This document shows, one piece after another, positions 1 to 13,408 of a stretch of 64,000 nt of DNA; position 1 is the first letter of the stretch; the number at the start of each line of letters is the position of its first letter. A program made the position numbers and the translations under genes. The notes beneath the pieces are model-generated. The model saw only the letters and a list, made by a program, of their open reading frames with translations, ran no database searches and had not been told where the DNA came from. The stretch comes from Paramecium sonneborni (lineage: Eukaryota > Ciliophora > Oligohymenophorea > Peniculida > Parameciidae), in assembly GCA_905182985.1 (NCBI GenBank), contig CAJJDN010000153.1:177283-241282 (forward strand). The letters are read 5' to 3'.

Positions 1-881
1 AATTAAGCTGTCTCTTATGATTTTGAATTATTAAAAATCTATGTTGAATATTGTACAACAGCATTGAATCCACAAAACTAGAATATAAACATTAAAAACA
101 ATCCAAAATAGAATTGTTTTCTGTATTTTTTAATTGTCATTCCAAAATCAACTTTTTTATTCTGTGTTTATGATTATTCTCTTATATCATCCAATAATTA
201 TTAATAGTTTGAACTTTGATATATCTTTTACAATACTAGAAGTGCTTTATCATCTTAATTATTCTGTATATAAAAAATAGGAGTTTGAAAATTATATACA
301 GTTTTCATAACAATAATCCTTATTAGACTTGGAATTCCACCTACAAAAAAATAAATTCTCCAAAAATATTGATTCAATTAATCAGGAGATGTAATATTAT
401 CTGTTGTTGGAAACCAAACTCCATATAACATTGTTAAAAAATATCCAAAAGAAAAAACTGTCGATAAAATTCCACCCATTGATGAATACATTGATGTTGG
501 TGAAATTTGTCTTATAAATACAGGTTGACAAACAGCACAAATTCCACATCCAATACCTGCAATTATTCTTCCAATAAAAAATGTATATATATTTCCCAAA
601 ATTAATATTGAACTTCCAAAAAATAAGCATAAATCTGCTATCAAAATTCCAGTGTGATATTTTTTGATAAATGTAGTTAATATTGAACCAAAGAAGGCTC
701 CAACATAAGATGAACTAGTAAGTGCTCCTGCAAAAAAACTTTGATCATCTTTACTAATTTGAAAAACAATATATAATGTTTTTAAAGCATTGTTCATTGA
801 ATTTGATACAAATGCATATGAAATAGATCCTATATTAAATGATATACATGCAATTACGACCCAGGTTTTATTTATTTACAT
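1..881 (-). CDS. Sugar-type major facilitator transporter (3' end off the window)
   Basis: Membrane transporter of the MFS sugar porter type, probably carrying a hexose or similar solute by facilitated or proton-coupled transport. Read with TAA/TAG as Gln from ATG at 881, the frame stays open to the window edge (about 293 residues), so the C-terminal half is missing. Hydrophobic helices begin near residue 5. The family loop motif is seen as GRIIAGIGCGI, followed by a long hydrophobic stretch. The segment QFCGFNAVVQYS matches the substrate-pocket QxxGxNxxxYYS motif of helix 7. The central cytoplasmic loop is charged and Gln-rich. No intron is needed in the visible part. Family assignment is firm; substrate is unknown. 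Confidence 0.85.
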
Positions 882-1198
882 TATTCTAGTTTATACAATT
901 CTAATAATTAGCAATAATAAATATTTCAATCATAAAAAATATTATCAATAATCTATACAACACGATTTTTATTATTTTTTAAATAATCCTCTTTTTGAAT
1001 TTAAAATATCAAATTAATATGTTTGTAAATTATCTATTATATTTTGAAAATGGCAATCTAATTTATTTTTGTAAATATGAATTTTATGATACATTTTTTC
1101 ATTTTTAGAGTTTTATATATGTGGCTATTATTAAAACCAATATTATTGAATACAATTTTTATATGTTTTATTAAAATCTATAAAATTGAACAAAATAT
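882..1198. other. Intergenic, no gene seen
   Basis: AT-rich stretch of 317 bp between the start of the transporter gene and the stop of the HSF gene, both on the minus strand. It should hold the transporter's promoter and the HSF 3' end. No motif was recognised. Confidence 0.6.
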
Positions 1199-2101
1199 TC
1201 AATCAAAATGAATAGGTTTGCTAAGATTTTATAATTCTTCGAATAAAGCCTTAATTTATTCCTAATCATCAACTTCTTATTTTGGTGACTCAAAAAGGGG
1301 CTAATTTAAATTAGTTTCTAAAGTATGAAGTTCATTTTGTAAGAATTTAGTTGTAAAATATTAAGAGATGTCTTTTTTTAATCAAAATGAATTACTTTTG
1401 AATTTTTTATGTTAAGACATCGCACCAATAATGATGTCTATTCTTTCTAATTTATGATTAACTTAATCGAATTGGCTATGCAACAGCTATTAATATTAAA
1501 AGATTAAACCTTTTTCAAATTCCACATTTCTTCTAAAAGCACACCACTCTTTTGTTTTAATATTTACATGTCTTCATCTAATCTTGTATTTGTATCTTTA
1601 ATATCAGATGCACAAACTCTTAAAATATTCTACTCTTCTTTTAATTTAGCAGCTAATCAAAATAATAATACAGATAAAATACATGGTTGATTAGGATTGA
1701 GAGATTCTTAATTTCCATCATCGTTATTTCTTCGTTTTATGAACTATAACATCTATCTATTTTAAATTGCTTCAATATGTTACTTTACTCCCTTACGAAA
1801 ACATTTATGTTTAAACTCCTAACCTTCCTAATGTTTACTCTTTTTAAAATTATATAAATTCAATTGTCTAACATCTCATTTTTATGATTACCTCAGAAAA
1901 CTAGAATAATTTCTATGTTTGAAATATTATGGCAGAACTTATTATTATAAAAGCTTTTGGCTTTTAACAACAAAACTTAATCCTTCTTCAGTCCAAGAAA
2001 CTATATGAGAAATGGATTAATCCTACTTTTTAGAAATTATATACTTCTAGCATTTCAAAAGTTTTCATAATAAAAGATGGAACTAATGAACGAGTTGCCA
2101 T
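1199..2101 (-). CDS. Heat shock factor (HSF-type transcription factor)
   Basis: Nuclear transcription factor predicted to bind heat shock elements (inverted nGAAn units) as a trimer. From ATG at 2101 the spliced product is 259 aa. The HSF winged-helix domain fills roughly residues 8-95: ISHIVSWTEEGLSFVV, then LPQYFKHRNYSSFLRQLNLY, which is the conserved recognition-helix region. A Lys/Arg-rich tail follows, then a coiled coil with hydrophobic heptads near residues 110-165 (oligomerisation). Five mini-introns at 2023-2044, 1868-1891, 1653-1682, 1487-1509 and 1372-1395 are needed to keep the frame. The last ends in AAG and removes an in-frame TGA. Removing all five gives exactly 260 codons including the stop. 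The protein is shorter than animal HSFs and lacks an obvious activation domain. Confidence 0.9.
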
Positions 2102-2243
2102 TTTGATTAAAATTATTTTATTATAATATAGTAATTTAGATAAATGTTGAAACCCAGTTATTTTTATATTTCTGAGATTGAATCTTTTTGTAGAAGTAAT
2201 AAATTTGTTTTTACTCATAAATTCATCCACAAATTAAAGTATA

Positions 2244-3513
2244 TCACATTAGTATTTCTCTGCAAATGGGACAAGTTTATTGATAGTTTAGCCATTGGTT
2301 TAAACATTCATTATGAAATATATGTTCGCAATCTGTTTTAACACAATTCTCAAGTGATTCTTAGGTAATTTAAATAGTTTCTTAGCAAATTGAACATTCA
2401 GTATCTCTCTATATATCACTTTACTAAGGATTTTTATGTTAATATTTATTTTATGATCTATTGTTTTATCTCCTAAAGCAATAAATAAATATCAATATAA
2501 TAATTATAATCAGAAATGATATAAAACTAACAACTATTATAATAGTTACTGATTCTTCTTTTTTTTCAAAGTAGTTAGTTTAAAAATCTATTTTTATCTT
2601 ATAATTAATATCTTCTTAAGATTCTAATTTAATAATCAAAAAGTTTTAAGGAAATTTATTACTAACATTACTTTACAAATAATTGTCATATAATAGCTTA
2701 ATTTCAACCATTTTTTGATCTAGAACAGTATGATTATAATTATGATTGAAATTACAGGGGAGATTATGATGTTATGAAATTAGCATTTATATATTAATTT
2801 TTGATTCAGCTTAGTTTTTTGAATCAAATGTTAGTCTTAATCTATAATCAGAAGTAGTGTTGAAAATTGTATAAATATATTATAATTTAGATATCGAAAT
2901 GGTAAACTATTTTTAAGGTAAAAAAAACTTTGCAAATTAAGAGCAATCCTCATCTATAAATCCTTACTCACATTAACATTTCCCTTACTTGTTAATATAA
3001 TATGAAATAATTACTGCGCATTATCCTCTATTGCTACAATTATTAGGACATAGCTCTATATTTGATGCTGTAAATACTAATTTATAACTCAAAGTTTTAT
3101 TTGTAAGGATTGTCAAATATGATTCTAAGTTACTATTCTAATCTAATTGTAATTGTAAATAGTGATATTTTTTTGATAATTATAGCCTTACTTAATAGTC
3201 AAAATATTTACCCATTTGCATCATATTTATCACACAGTATTCTTTTTTTTTAGGCCTTTAAATCATATTATGGAGCCTATCCATAAGCCTATAATAAAAC
3301 TAATTTTGAATTTGATTTCGATTTAAGTTTAACAAAAAGCTCAATTAAAAGATATCTAAATTTTTCCTCTTTTATTATTTTCAATTGAATCGTCTAATTT
3401 AATCTTTTTTAGGTCATGTTAAATATCGTCACATCTTAATTTATATCTATTTCCAATAATTACAGAGTAATAATTGTTTAAAAGTGAATAATTACGATTA
3501 GAATTCTAATCAT
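2244..3513 (-). CDS. Single-pass membrane protein with EGF-like and RING-H2 domains
   Basis: Predicted membrane-anchored E3 ubiquitin ligase (414 aa spliced). ATG at 3513 starts a signal-peptide-like segment (MIRILIVIIHF). A lumenal part with a beta-rich look follows. Next is a cysteine cluster typical of an EGF-like domain (CPNNCSNRGQC, then CQCEQGF and a final DC), about residues 135-170. A strong transmembrane helix lies around residue 315-340. The C-terminus is a RING-H2 finger: CSIC, CEHIFHNECLNQW and CPIC, ending eight residues later. An intron of 25 nt at 3187-3211 with an AAG acceptor joins the two frames; with it the length is an exact multiple of three. Topology suggests the EGF part faces outside or the lumen and the RING the cytosol. 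The function of the lumenal region is unknown. Confidence 0.83.
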
Positions 3514-3623
3514 ATTTAGCAAATATAAATTTCTTTCAATATTAAACAATTTGTATAAGAATTTTGTTTGGAATACTCAAATTTTGCCTATTTATATTCA
3601 TTTTATTTTATATTTAAAAAAAA
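3514..3623. promoter_or_regulatory. Bidirectional promoter region, 110 bp
   Basis: The EGF-RING gene starts leftward at 3513 and the first histidine kinase starts rightward at 3624. The 110 bp between the start codons must contain both promoters and 5' leaders. It is AT-rich with runs of A and T. No specific element was recognised, so this is inferred from gene positions only. Confidence 0.5.
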
Positions 3624-6402
3624 ATGAGATCAATAAATAATTCCATTGATACTCCCTCTATAAAAGTTAAATTTAATCAAAACGACAAAGTAGATGAAAT
3701 GAAAACTACAAAAACCATAAAAAAAAAGCGTATTCAAACTGAATTATCAATAATTTGGGAATTTTATATGTATATGATTATGGCTATCTTGGTCGAAATT
3801 ATTGTATTAATTTTTAACAACTAGACTAAAATTCTCAACATAATCAGAATTATTGTATTTATTCTAATTTTAATATTATCCCTCATATACATAAAGAAAA
3901 TGCAGTAAAATTTATTATTGTGCTTGATATGTTTGATAAAAATATTATAGACTTCAACCATTTATTTAAATGATGACATTTATTTAATTGCAATTATACC
4001 ATTTGCATATGATTAAATTGAAAGTAGCAATAAAGTTGCAATCAAATTAAAAGTGATTGAGAAAATATTAATAAAAGTCATAGTTGTAAGTTTAATTTGT
4101 ATTTTTTCTAAATTGCCTATAGCGATAACAATAAATTTATGTTTGGTGATCTTAGAAATTTTTAGAAATCGGGCTATGTTTAGAAAATAAGAAGAGAAAT
4201 AATCTTTGATAAATGATAAAATACCAATTGATTATGAATAAGGATCACACAGTGTAAGTTAAAGAGTTGAACAAAATTAAAGAGAAGATGTTTGGAAGAA
4301 ACGATTTTATACTATTCCTTTATCAATTTTAATGATTTCTAAAGAAACTTTAAAAATTACCTATAAAAATCAGACTTTATTTAAATAATTTTGTGATAGT
4401 TTTATAAATGAAGAAGAATTGGAAGATTTAATTTTGAATAAATTGCATTTTTCACTATTATCAGATCATTAAGAATTTGTATAATTGTCATCTACTAATA
4501 TTATTAAATTAAAATAAAAAAAATCTAATTCATCAAATGTTTTAAATTAGAAATCATGTATGACACAATTAAGTTCTTATGATTTAATGTAAAAAAGAAC
4601 TTTAATAGAAATCTTGACTTCAATTAAAAGTGAAACCTATAATTTATAAAAAGACGTTATTGAATTATTTTGTCAGTAAACAGAAATATCAGGAGCAAAA
4701 TATTAATTAGAAGCTAAAATAATATTATCTGATAAAGATGAGGAATTTTTTGTGACAATAAATGACACGACAAAATAAAATGAAATTCAGTAATTTATTG
4801 TTAAAGAGGAATTTAAAAGTAAAGTAAATAATTTAAATATTTGAGATAATAGAATCATTTTCACATGAATTACGAACACCATTAAATAGTGCAATAAACT
4901 TTTTAGAGGCATCTATTACCGATAATTCTGTAGATGATAAATTGAAATTACAGACTCTTGAACCAGCAGTATATTCTTTAAAGTTATAATCATACTTAAT
5001 TAATGATATCATTGACTATTAAAATTATAATGCAAATTAATTGGAACTTTATGTTACCGAATTTTCTGTTTAAGATTTCCTTAGTGAATTGACATCCTTA
5101 TTTAGCATATAATTTGATATGAAAAAAATAGCCTTTAATTTAGATTTAAAAAAAAATTACTTATAATATCTTAGTACTGATTAAACTAGGTTAACTTAAA
5201 TATTAGTTAATCTTTTGTAAAATTCCTTAAAGTATACTTCTAGTGGAGTAATATAACTTAAACTTAGTAGTATATCAAATGATATTTTGAAAATAGTGAT
5301 TCAAGATTCAGGAATAGGAATTGCTCCAAATGTTCTAGAATAAGTTAGAATAACTCTTAGAAATGTTGAAGAATGTAAAGACTTTTAAACTTTTAAAGCT
5401 TGGAAAGGTTTTGGTTTATTGATTGCTGCTATATTACATTAAAGTTTATGTCCTCAAAATTAAAAAACAATATAGATTGAATCAACAGGATTTAATAAAG
5501 GAACTAAGATTAAATTTTATATCTTAAATTTTAATTATAGTTCTAAACAAAATACAATAAAATAATCATTGAGTGTTAAAAATACACTTAGACAATCTTA
5601 AAGTGTTAAAAAATCTTTATAATCAAATTCTCTTAGTTAGATATTACCAATGAATGGAACAATTTATTTAGCTTAAGATATTGCATAAGTAAATTAACAT
5701 ATGAAAAAAAGTGAAAGATTTTAGAATTCTGCATCAAACACTTTAGATGATTTTTCAGAATTATCAAGAAGTCCTAAAATTTAATTTTGTTCTCCTGATG
5801 CAAATATATCATAATTAGTTTAAATATAACCTGTATTAATCACAGAAATAAAATCAAGTTAGAAGATTGCAATAAAAAATAAAAATCCATAATTTTAATC
5901 ATATAAATCTCAAAAATCTTAATTAGTTAATTTAAATTAATTTAGAAAAATGGAAACTTAATATCGAGAAGATATTTTCAAAACTTTAGCCACAAAAAAA
6001 AATAAATGTAATTGTAATTACATTCTATCAGTTGATGATGAAATCTTTAATTAAAAATCAGTTGAAAGACTGTTATAATAAATAGGATTCGATGTTAAAT
6101 TAGCATTTAGTGGTGATGAAGCAATTAATCTAATATTAAATTTAAAGCCATGTAGTTTAGGTTGTAATCTTTTAACTATTATTCTAATGGATTATTAGAT
6201 GCCATTAAAAGATGGAATAACAACAACTAAAGAATTGAGAAAACTTATGTAAGAAGGTATAATCCCTGATATTCCAATAATTGGCTTAACTGCTTTTACA
6301 GGCTTGTAAGATATTAGAAATTGTTTAATAGCAGGCATGAGCGATGTTTTATCAAAACCTTTAAAAATTTAGGAGTTAAAAGATGTATTAGCATCTTTAT
6401 GA
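3624..6402 (+). CDS. Hybrid histidine kinase 1 (membrane sensor, kinase, receiver)
   Basis: Membrane hybrid sensor kinase of a phosphorelay, 914 aa. The N-terminal ~230 residues hold several hydrophobic helices separated by charged loops. A cytoplasmic linker of about 160 residues follows. The histidine phosphoacceptor (H-box) reads SFSHELRTPLNS near residue 400. ATP-binding motifs follow: N-box NLLQNSLKYT, G1 DSGIGI, and GFGLLIAA in place of the usual glycine-rich lid. The C-terminal receiver carries the acidic pair (SVDDE), phosphoacceptor Asp in LMDYQMPLKDG, and Lys in SKPL. One 34-nt intron at 4819-4852 lies exactly before the H-box and hides an in-frame TGA; the spliced length is 915 codons. 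Its stop lies 30 bp from the stop of the paralogous gene on the other strand. Confidence 0.9.
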
Positions 6403-6432
6403 TTATAAATACTGTATATATATTAAGAATAA

Positions 6433-9270
6433 TCATAATAATGTTAGTAGCTCACAAAAATCATTAAGCTTTAAAGGTTTGAATAGTACCTCTATCATTC
6501 CAGCATTCAAACAACTATCTATTTCTAATTTACTTGTGAATGCAGTTAATCCTACAATATTTATATTTGGAATTATATTTTCTTTCATCATTCTTTTTAA
6601 TTGAATAGTACATTCTATACCATCCATTATTGGCATTGAATAATCCATTAAAATTAGATTCAAAAGTGCACATTCCTTTGAACATTTCCGTAAAAACTAT
6701 ATTTTTGCAATTGCATCCTATCCATTATAAGCCTTTAATAAGAAATCGAAATTTTACAATTATCACTTCAAAACCAAATCTCTCAATTAATAATTTAATT
6801 GAATTTTAATTAAAAATTTCATCATCAACAGACATAATCCTTCTGCATTTACAACATTATTTATTCTTAAAATTTTATAATGCAAAATCATTGTTTTATC
6901 TCTCCATTATTTTTAATTAAGAGTAACTTAATATTTTTGATCTAATGTTAAAAAAATATAATAATACTTCATTGATGATGATTTAATTGATTGTTATTCA
7001 AAAGATCCATTCTATTTATTTTGATTTATGATATTTAAGATAAAATTATGTTATTAATTCTCCAATAATATATATTAATCAGATAAATTCTGCTGTTTTT
7101 TTTCAGACTCTATAGATTATTGATCATAATCAGTCCTCACTTTTGGCATTTTATTGAAAGAAGACATAGCCTTACCATTTATTCCAAGATTTGAAGAAAT
7201 TTATGCATTTTCATTAACATAGATAACTGTGCCAACCAGATTATTATGATAAGTCTTTTTTGAGCTTCTACGAAATTTAACTGATTTTTTTTTTGAGATA
7301 TCATCAGTATAGTTATTAAGTTCATCAATTAAAATTTATTTAATTTTAAATTTAAATTTAGTGCCTTTATTTAACTTAGATTTTATTTAAAAAGTCTCTG
7401 AAAATTAAGGATTTAATTAATGCAATAAAATACTTGATATAAGTAAGCCAATACCATTCCAAGATTTCAATTTTGAAAAATATTTTAAATTCTCAACCTA
7501 ATTTACATAAGTATTTAATTTCTTAATCATATCTGATTTAATACCAATTCCAGTATCTGAAACAGAAAACTATATCACATCATCTTCTAAGTTTTTTATT
7601 TTTAGAATTGCTCCACCATTATATGTATATTTTAAGGAGTTTTAAATTACATTTACTAAGATTTACATCAATCTATTATAATCAGTTGACATATAGGTTG
7701 AGGTATTCTTAGTTAGATCTATTACAAAATCTAATCCTTTTTCATAAAATTATAAATTGAAAATGCTTGTAATTTCACTTATTATATCTTTTATTTCAAA
7801 CTCTTTTACACAAACTTCCAAACTATTGTTGTAAAATTATGAAAAGTCTATTACATCATTGATTATATACGATTACAATTGTAATGCAATTGATGCAGGT
7901 TCCAAACATTATTCTTTAATAGATAATGGTAGTAATTCATTAGCTATTGCAGATTTAATAAAATTTATTGAACTATTTAAAGGTGTTTTAAGTTCATGAG
8001 AAAGAGATTCTATAACCTAAAATATATTAAAACAAAATACTTTCTTTTAAAATTCGTCTTTTACAATAAACTATTATAATTGCATTTATTTAGATATATC
8101 AGATAAAATAATTGTTAATTCATCATCTCCATCACTAGAGAATATTGTTCCATTAATTTAAAATGATTAAGAATCTTAAATTTGATGGCAGTACAAATCT
8201 ATAGAATTAGTTAGAGGTTTCATTAAATTATTATATTCTCCAGCTAGAAAATTTTAAGAAATTTATAAAAGAGACAATTTTTTAAAATTTTCCATATCAC
8301 ACTAACTTGAATGAGATAGATTAACTGGTTTATTCAAAAATTATTTTCTTATTATATAACTACTAGAATTTTTAAGCATTTCTAAACTGTCCTCCAATAT
8401 AGTGAATTCCAATTTATTCATTATTAAATCATTTATTTCATTATCATTATAACACAATGTATTAAAATTTTTTTTAGCTGTTTCATTCTTGAATTTTATG
8501 GCTAGTGCCTTTTTACTTAATATAATTATTGAAATTGGTATAGCATTCATCCTTTTTATCCAAAGATCTTCATTTATAATGAGATTATCATAATTTATAT
8601 ATTCTTCATTTTTTACTAGTATTTCATTGTTTTTAAATTCTTCATTTTTCATAAAATTTTCAACTTGATTTATTTTTTCATTATTGATATTTAAATTCTC
8701 AACAGATTATCTTTTTTATTTAATTCCTAATTTATATTTTTATACTTGCCTATTTGTTGCATACAAGTGTATAATTTGATAGGTGTCAAGTGCAATAGCA
8801 TTACATAATATAATGATAAACACTTAATTGCTCCAATATAGAGAAATGTAAGTTAAACTCAATACTTTTAGGACTAGATAATCGAATAAACAATTATAAT
8901 TTTCATGATTTTTTATTAAAATTCCCTTATCTAGAACAAGTGATAGAATTCCTAAACTATTCCATTCTTCTTATGAAATTAATTAACTGATTGAAACTAT
9001 TTCACAAATAAATTTTATAAATCTTGCAATTATAGGATCAAACTTCTTCTATAAAGCAATCGTTATTAAAGTTAAACTTAATGTTAAAATGAATTTGATG
9101 AGCATAAATTATGAATAGGTGTGATTATATATATAAAAGGCTAGATTACTGAATGAAAGTAGCAGTAAATAGAGCTCTACATTATAGTTATTAGCACAAC
9201 ATAATTTCTAGAAACTTGTTATATCCACTTCTTTTAGATCACTTTCTCCTTTTAATTTACTATGACTCAT
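6433..9270 (-). CDS. Hybrid histidine kinase 2 (membrane sensor, kinase, receiver)
   Basis: Paralogue of the neighbouring kinase, 920 aa after removing introns at 8017-8040, 6942-6967 and 6733-6757. N-terminal region (about residues 35-190) has hydrophobic helices. The H-box reads SLSHELKTPLNSS and, as in kinase 1, an intron sits just before it. The G1 box is SDTGIGIKSD and the lid region WNGIGLLIS. The receiver has SVDDE, LMDYSMPIMDG with the acceptor Asp, and FKPLK with the conserved Lys. The 25-nt intron at 6733-6757 ends AAAG; only with it does the conserved FGFEVIIAYNGQDAI segment read through. Together the three introns leave 921 codons. Ligand sensed is unknown. Confidence 0.9.
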
Positions 9271-10533
9271 TAAGTTTATTTAGAAAAACTTTATTTACTT
9301 ATATAATAAATATTATCTATGTAAAAATTAACCAATAGTACTAAACAAAACTTTAATCGGTTTCAATATTCTAATTTAAATCCTTAAAACAAAGAATTAT
9401 TTAAATATCAAAGTCTTATCTGTTGAATTATTTATTATTTTATTCTTAAGATTTCAAGATCACTAAATAATTTGTTTCATGCAATACGTTATTGATTATG
9501 TTGATTCTATATTTATTTTAAGGTCTAATTGCAAATTCATGAAATTCATATATTTAAAATGAACTTAATCTAATAAATATATTCTTGTTTCATCTATTAC
9601 TATACGATTTTAATTGAAATTTGTTGAATATTAATATAATTGCTCAACTAATAAAGTTCATATTTTAATAAATCACAGCTTTATTCTCGATTATAAAATT
9701 AAGAATAGCCTAAAATTAATTAAGAGTGAAATAACTAATTTTCACTATTTGTGACAATAATTAAATGGAAAAAATTTTAATCATTCAAATACCATTCTAC
9801 CATCTTATTTGTTTTTTTATTTTTAAGATTGAAAATTGTTTACAATTTAAAGAATTCAAACCTTTCTTAGGCAAAAATAAAAATTTTAAGACAGTATTAT
9901 AATTATATAAAAGAAAAAAAGTAGAGATTAACTTTCATTTTTAGATATATTTGAATAATAGAAATAATGAAGTTCTCTTTATTGATTCAAGGATTTTAAG
10001 ATGAAATTAACCGCCCTAAATTAATGTTTAAGAGTTTTATAAAGCTTACAAATTAACAACAATTTTATATTATAATTAAATAATTTATATAAGTTAGAAG
10101 TGTATTCTACATGAATAATTTAAATTACCACATTTGAAAGTTATCCTATTGTTGATATCAAATTTATTTGGCAATGTGTAAAAATGCTTAATTAATAAAA
10201 GGACTATCTTTGCAACGAAATTTTATGATTTTGTAGTAATTGATTGTTCTTCTTTTTTAAATAGAACATTTTTAATATGATTAATATTAAGTTATTAAAT
10301 TAAATTCATTTATTTATTTATGTATTTAAAAGAATCTTCATTATTGGCTGCAAAATAGCTATATAATTATTCACATAATAATTAAAAAATTTTAAAATTA
10401 GACTATCTAACATTGTTTTTTAGAATACCTAAATAGAACTTAGGTTTTTCCAACTGTTAAAAATATTAATTATTAATAGATTTTTTTTTGAAGAATAATT
10501 AACTTAAATAGTAGATAGAATAATAAAATAATA
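9271..10533. other. Intergenic region between two histidine kinase genes
   Basis: About 1.26 kb between the start of kinase 2 and the stop of kinase 3. It should contain the kinase 2 promoter near 9271. A short open frame from ATG at 9967 (about 56 codons to TGA, ciliate code) is present, but nothing supports it as a gene. No RNA gene or repeat was recognised. Confidence 0.5.
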
Positions 10534-13267
10534 TCAAATATTGAATCGATGAAAAGTATCACTAAGTTTTTCTTTTGTAATAGGTTTAGTTAACACAGTA
10601 TTGAAACCTTCATGAATACTTCTTTATTAATCTTGAATACTACAGAAAGCAGTAACAGCGATGACAGGTATGGTTCGAGTTAACTATATTTTATATTCCA
10701 TTTATCTAATTCTCTAAACAGCTTCCCAACCACTCATAATTGGCATATTTATATCCATCAATATACACTTATATCCAATACAAGTAGATTTATTGCATCG
10801 ATTCGCTAATTGGATTTCAATTTTTTCAATAGCTTCTTTTCCATTAAATGCAATATCAACATCGAAACCGAATTACTTTACAAGATGGGAAAGAATATGG
10901 ATATTGAATTATTCATCATCAACAATTAATGTCTTTTTACAATTACAAATGCTTGGTTCTATATTTTCAAACTTCTCCCCCATAGAAGCTTTGCCTAATT
11001 TCTTATAATTCAATACTCGAACTTATTAGGTACTTTATTATTCTAAAAATGGAATAGTATGAATAAATGAATTTTATAAATTACTTTACTCTTAATGAAT
11101 TTACTCTTCATCATATTGTAATACGAAATAAAATTATGTTCCTTCACCTAATTAAGATTCAACAGAGAGATAATTTTAATGCATTGGAGCCAATAATTTG
11201 ATTATTTATTTACATACTGATAATCCTAAACCAATACCAACTGATTATTTAGATACTTTCTCATCTTCATCAGAAACATGTAACTAATCTATACTTTTAT
11301 ATTTATACCTTCTTTCTTAAAATACATAACTCATTTTCACTCATCCCTATACCAGTATCGTATATAGAAACTTATAATAAATTTGTATCCTAAAGATTAA
11401 ATGAATGTACATCTTCAATTCCTTACATTGAGTCTATATATTCCTTTTTCTATACTTTTATTGTAATCCCTCCTTTCATAGTAAATCGAATCGCATTTGC
11501 TATCAAATTTATCAATACTTAGCATAATCTTTATCGATCTCCTATTATTATATAAGAAACCTCTGGTAATTCAACATTTATTGATATTACCTTTCTTTCT
11601 ATCTAATCTTTTAATAAATCAACACAATCCCAAATTACAGAATTAATTTCAAATTTATCTGATTTCATTATTAGTCTCTCCTCTAATATGTCTCTATAAT
11701 CAAAGAAATCATAAATCTTATACAATTAAAGATTTGTATAACGCAAAGCTTATTCTAATTACAATGAACAAGACTACTAAGAAAATTATTTATCCTAACA
11801 TTGTTTGATAAATCCATATATAGCATTCAAATTAGTGAGTAATTCATGAGATATTGATCTCAAAATATTCTTCTTTATTGATTCAAGTTTCTTAAGTTTT
11901 GCTCTTAGCAGAATTTAATTGACTTCATGAATGAAATATATTTGCAAACCATCATCATTATCAAATAATCTACAATTCTCTAAAACATTCACTAAAAATT
12001 TCATTTTATGATTGATAATAGGTTTAACTTTAGGAGTTATATTCAAATCTAATAATGATTATTTATGATTCGAATTATGATGTTCTTTAACTTCTTTCGA
12101 TAATAGTTAATCAACCGAAATTTTACGACTGGGTGTCATATATATAGAAGATTTATTTAATCTGATTTAATTTTGAGATTTTTTACGAGAACTCTTTTTT
12201 CCTGCTGAATGAATCATTACTTGAGGAGAATTATTAAATTCAATCTTCATAGTTACATCTGATGTGAATTTCTTTTTTATAATACTATCATCTTCTGAAT
12301 TCTTGAAAGATTAAAAAAACTTTTATTATTATTAGTGAATTTTAGGGGGTGCTTCTTACATTTCAACAGAAAATCGATTTTGAGATAATAATTAAGTTTT
12401 TTCTTTACAATAGGTAACGTTTTTAATTTTATATTAATCTTCTAGATCAAGATCTTCATCATCAAAATCAAAGACTGTCTAATCATTGTTTAATTCATCC
12501 AATTATAAGTTTTATAAAAAACTTAATTAATTTCTAGCAGTATGAACAATAGGAGCTTTCTCTGGTGATTAATCAGTTTCACTTTAATTTGTACTTTCTA
12601 ATTTGTTAGCTAAGTTATCAAATATCTTATTTGAATATAGCAAGAAATTCTTATCTTTATGAACAATACACATAGCTTGAGGAGTAGAATCAATTATCAT
12701 AAATAAGGCTTATAAATTTTAAAAATGTTGTAAATAAAGGAACTCTTTTCTTAAAATTTAAAAGATTATAAGGATTGTTGAAAGGCACATTCCTTCAATT
12801 GAATTTAAATTAGTGAGGAAGAAGTTCTGAATAAAAAACAATATAATTGTTAAAAATTTCATATGTAAAGTAGAGTACATACTCTGATAAATAATAGATA
12901 TTGTAACATAGAGCATAAAATAATCGTTCTCTTATATTATGTAGCAAATCCAATACATACAGTATTATTGAATAAAAGGTAATAATTAAATGAAGAAATG
13001 TGATTCATCTGAAATAGCTTTGGAAATTGATAAAAATAAGAGAATATGAATACATATTTGTATTGCTAAGGTTATTTAAATATACAAAGTATTTGCTAGA
13101 ATGGACAATCTAATTATGATAAAGATTAATTAAAGTATTATAATGGGTCTGAATGTTGTATCAGCCCATTAAAAGTGATTATGCCATCTCCATTGTTAAT
13201 ATTAATCCCATTTTAAGATTTTTAAATGCTTATAAAAAGCCTTCTTGATAATTTGCCATTGGGGCAT
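10534..13267 (-). CDS. Hybrid histidine kinase 3 with altered H-box
   Basis: Third hybrid sensor kinase of the window, 902 aa, with one intron at 11284-11308 (25 nt). About 250 N-terminal residues form several hydrophobic helices, followed by a PAS-like stretch (IIDSTPQAMCIVHKDKNFLL) and a long basic, Ser-rich linker. The H-box reads SISHELLTNLNAI: the His and Glu are kept, but the Arg-Thr-Pro of the usual HELRTPL is Leu-Thr-Asn. The N-box is LINLIANAIRFT, G1 YDTGIGMSE, and the lid GIGLGLS. The receiver has IVDDE, LMDINMPIMSG and LTKPI. The frame closes exactly (903 codons). The start at 13267 is the first in-frame ATG before the membrane region; an internal ATG is possible. Confidence 0.85.
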
Positions 13268-13408
13268 GATTATTATTTTAAATATATATACATAAAGGAT
13301 AATGTATATTAGATGATTGTAAAATATAAGTATATATGCTAATCAATAATATCTTTAATTAATTTTATCTCTAACTTGCTTTTAGAGTACTCAAACTTTA
13401 TATAAATA

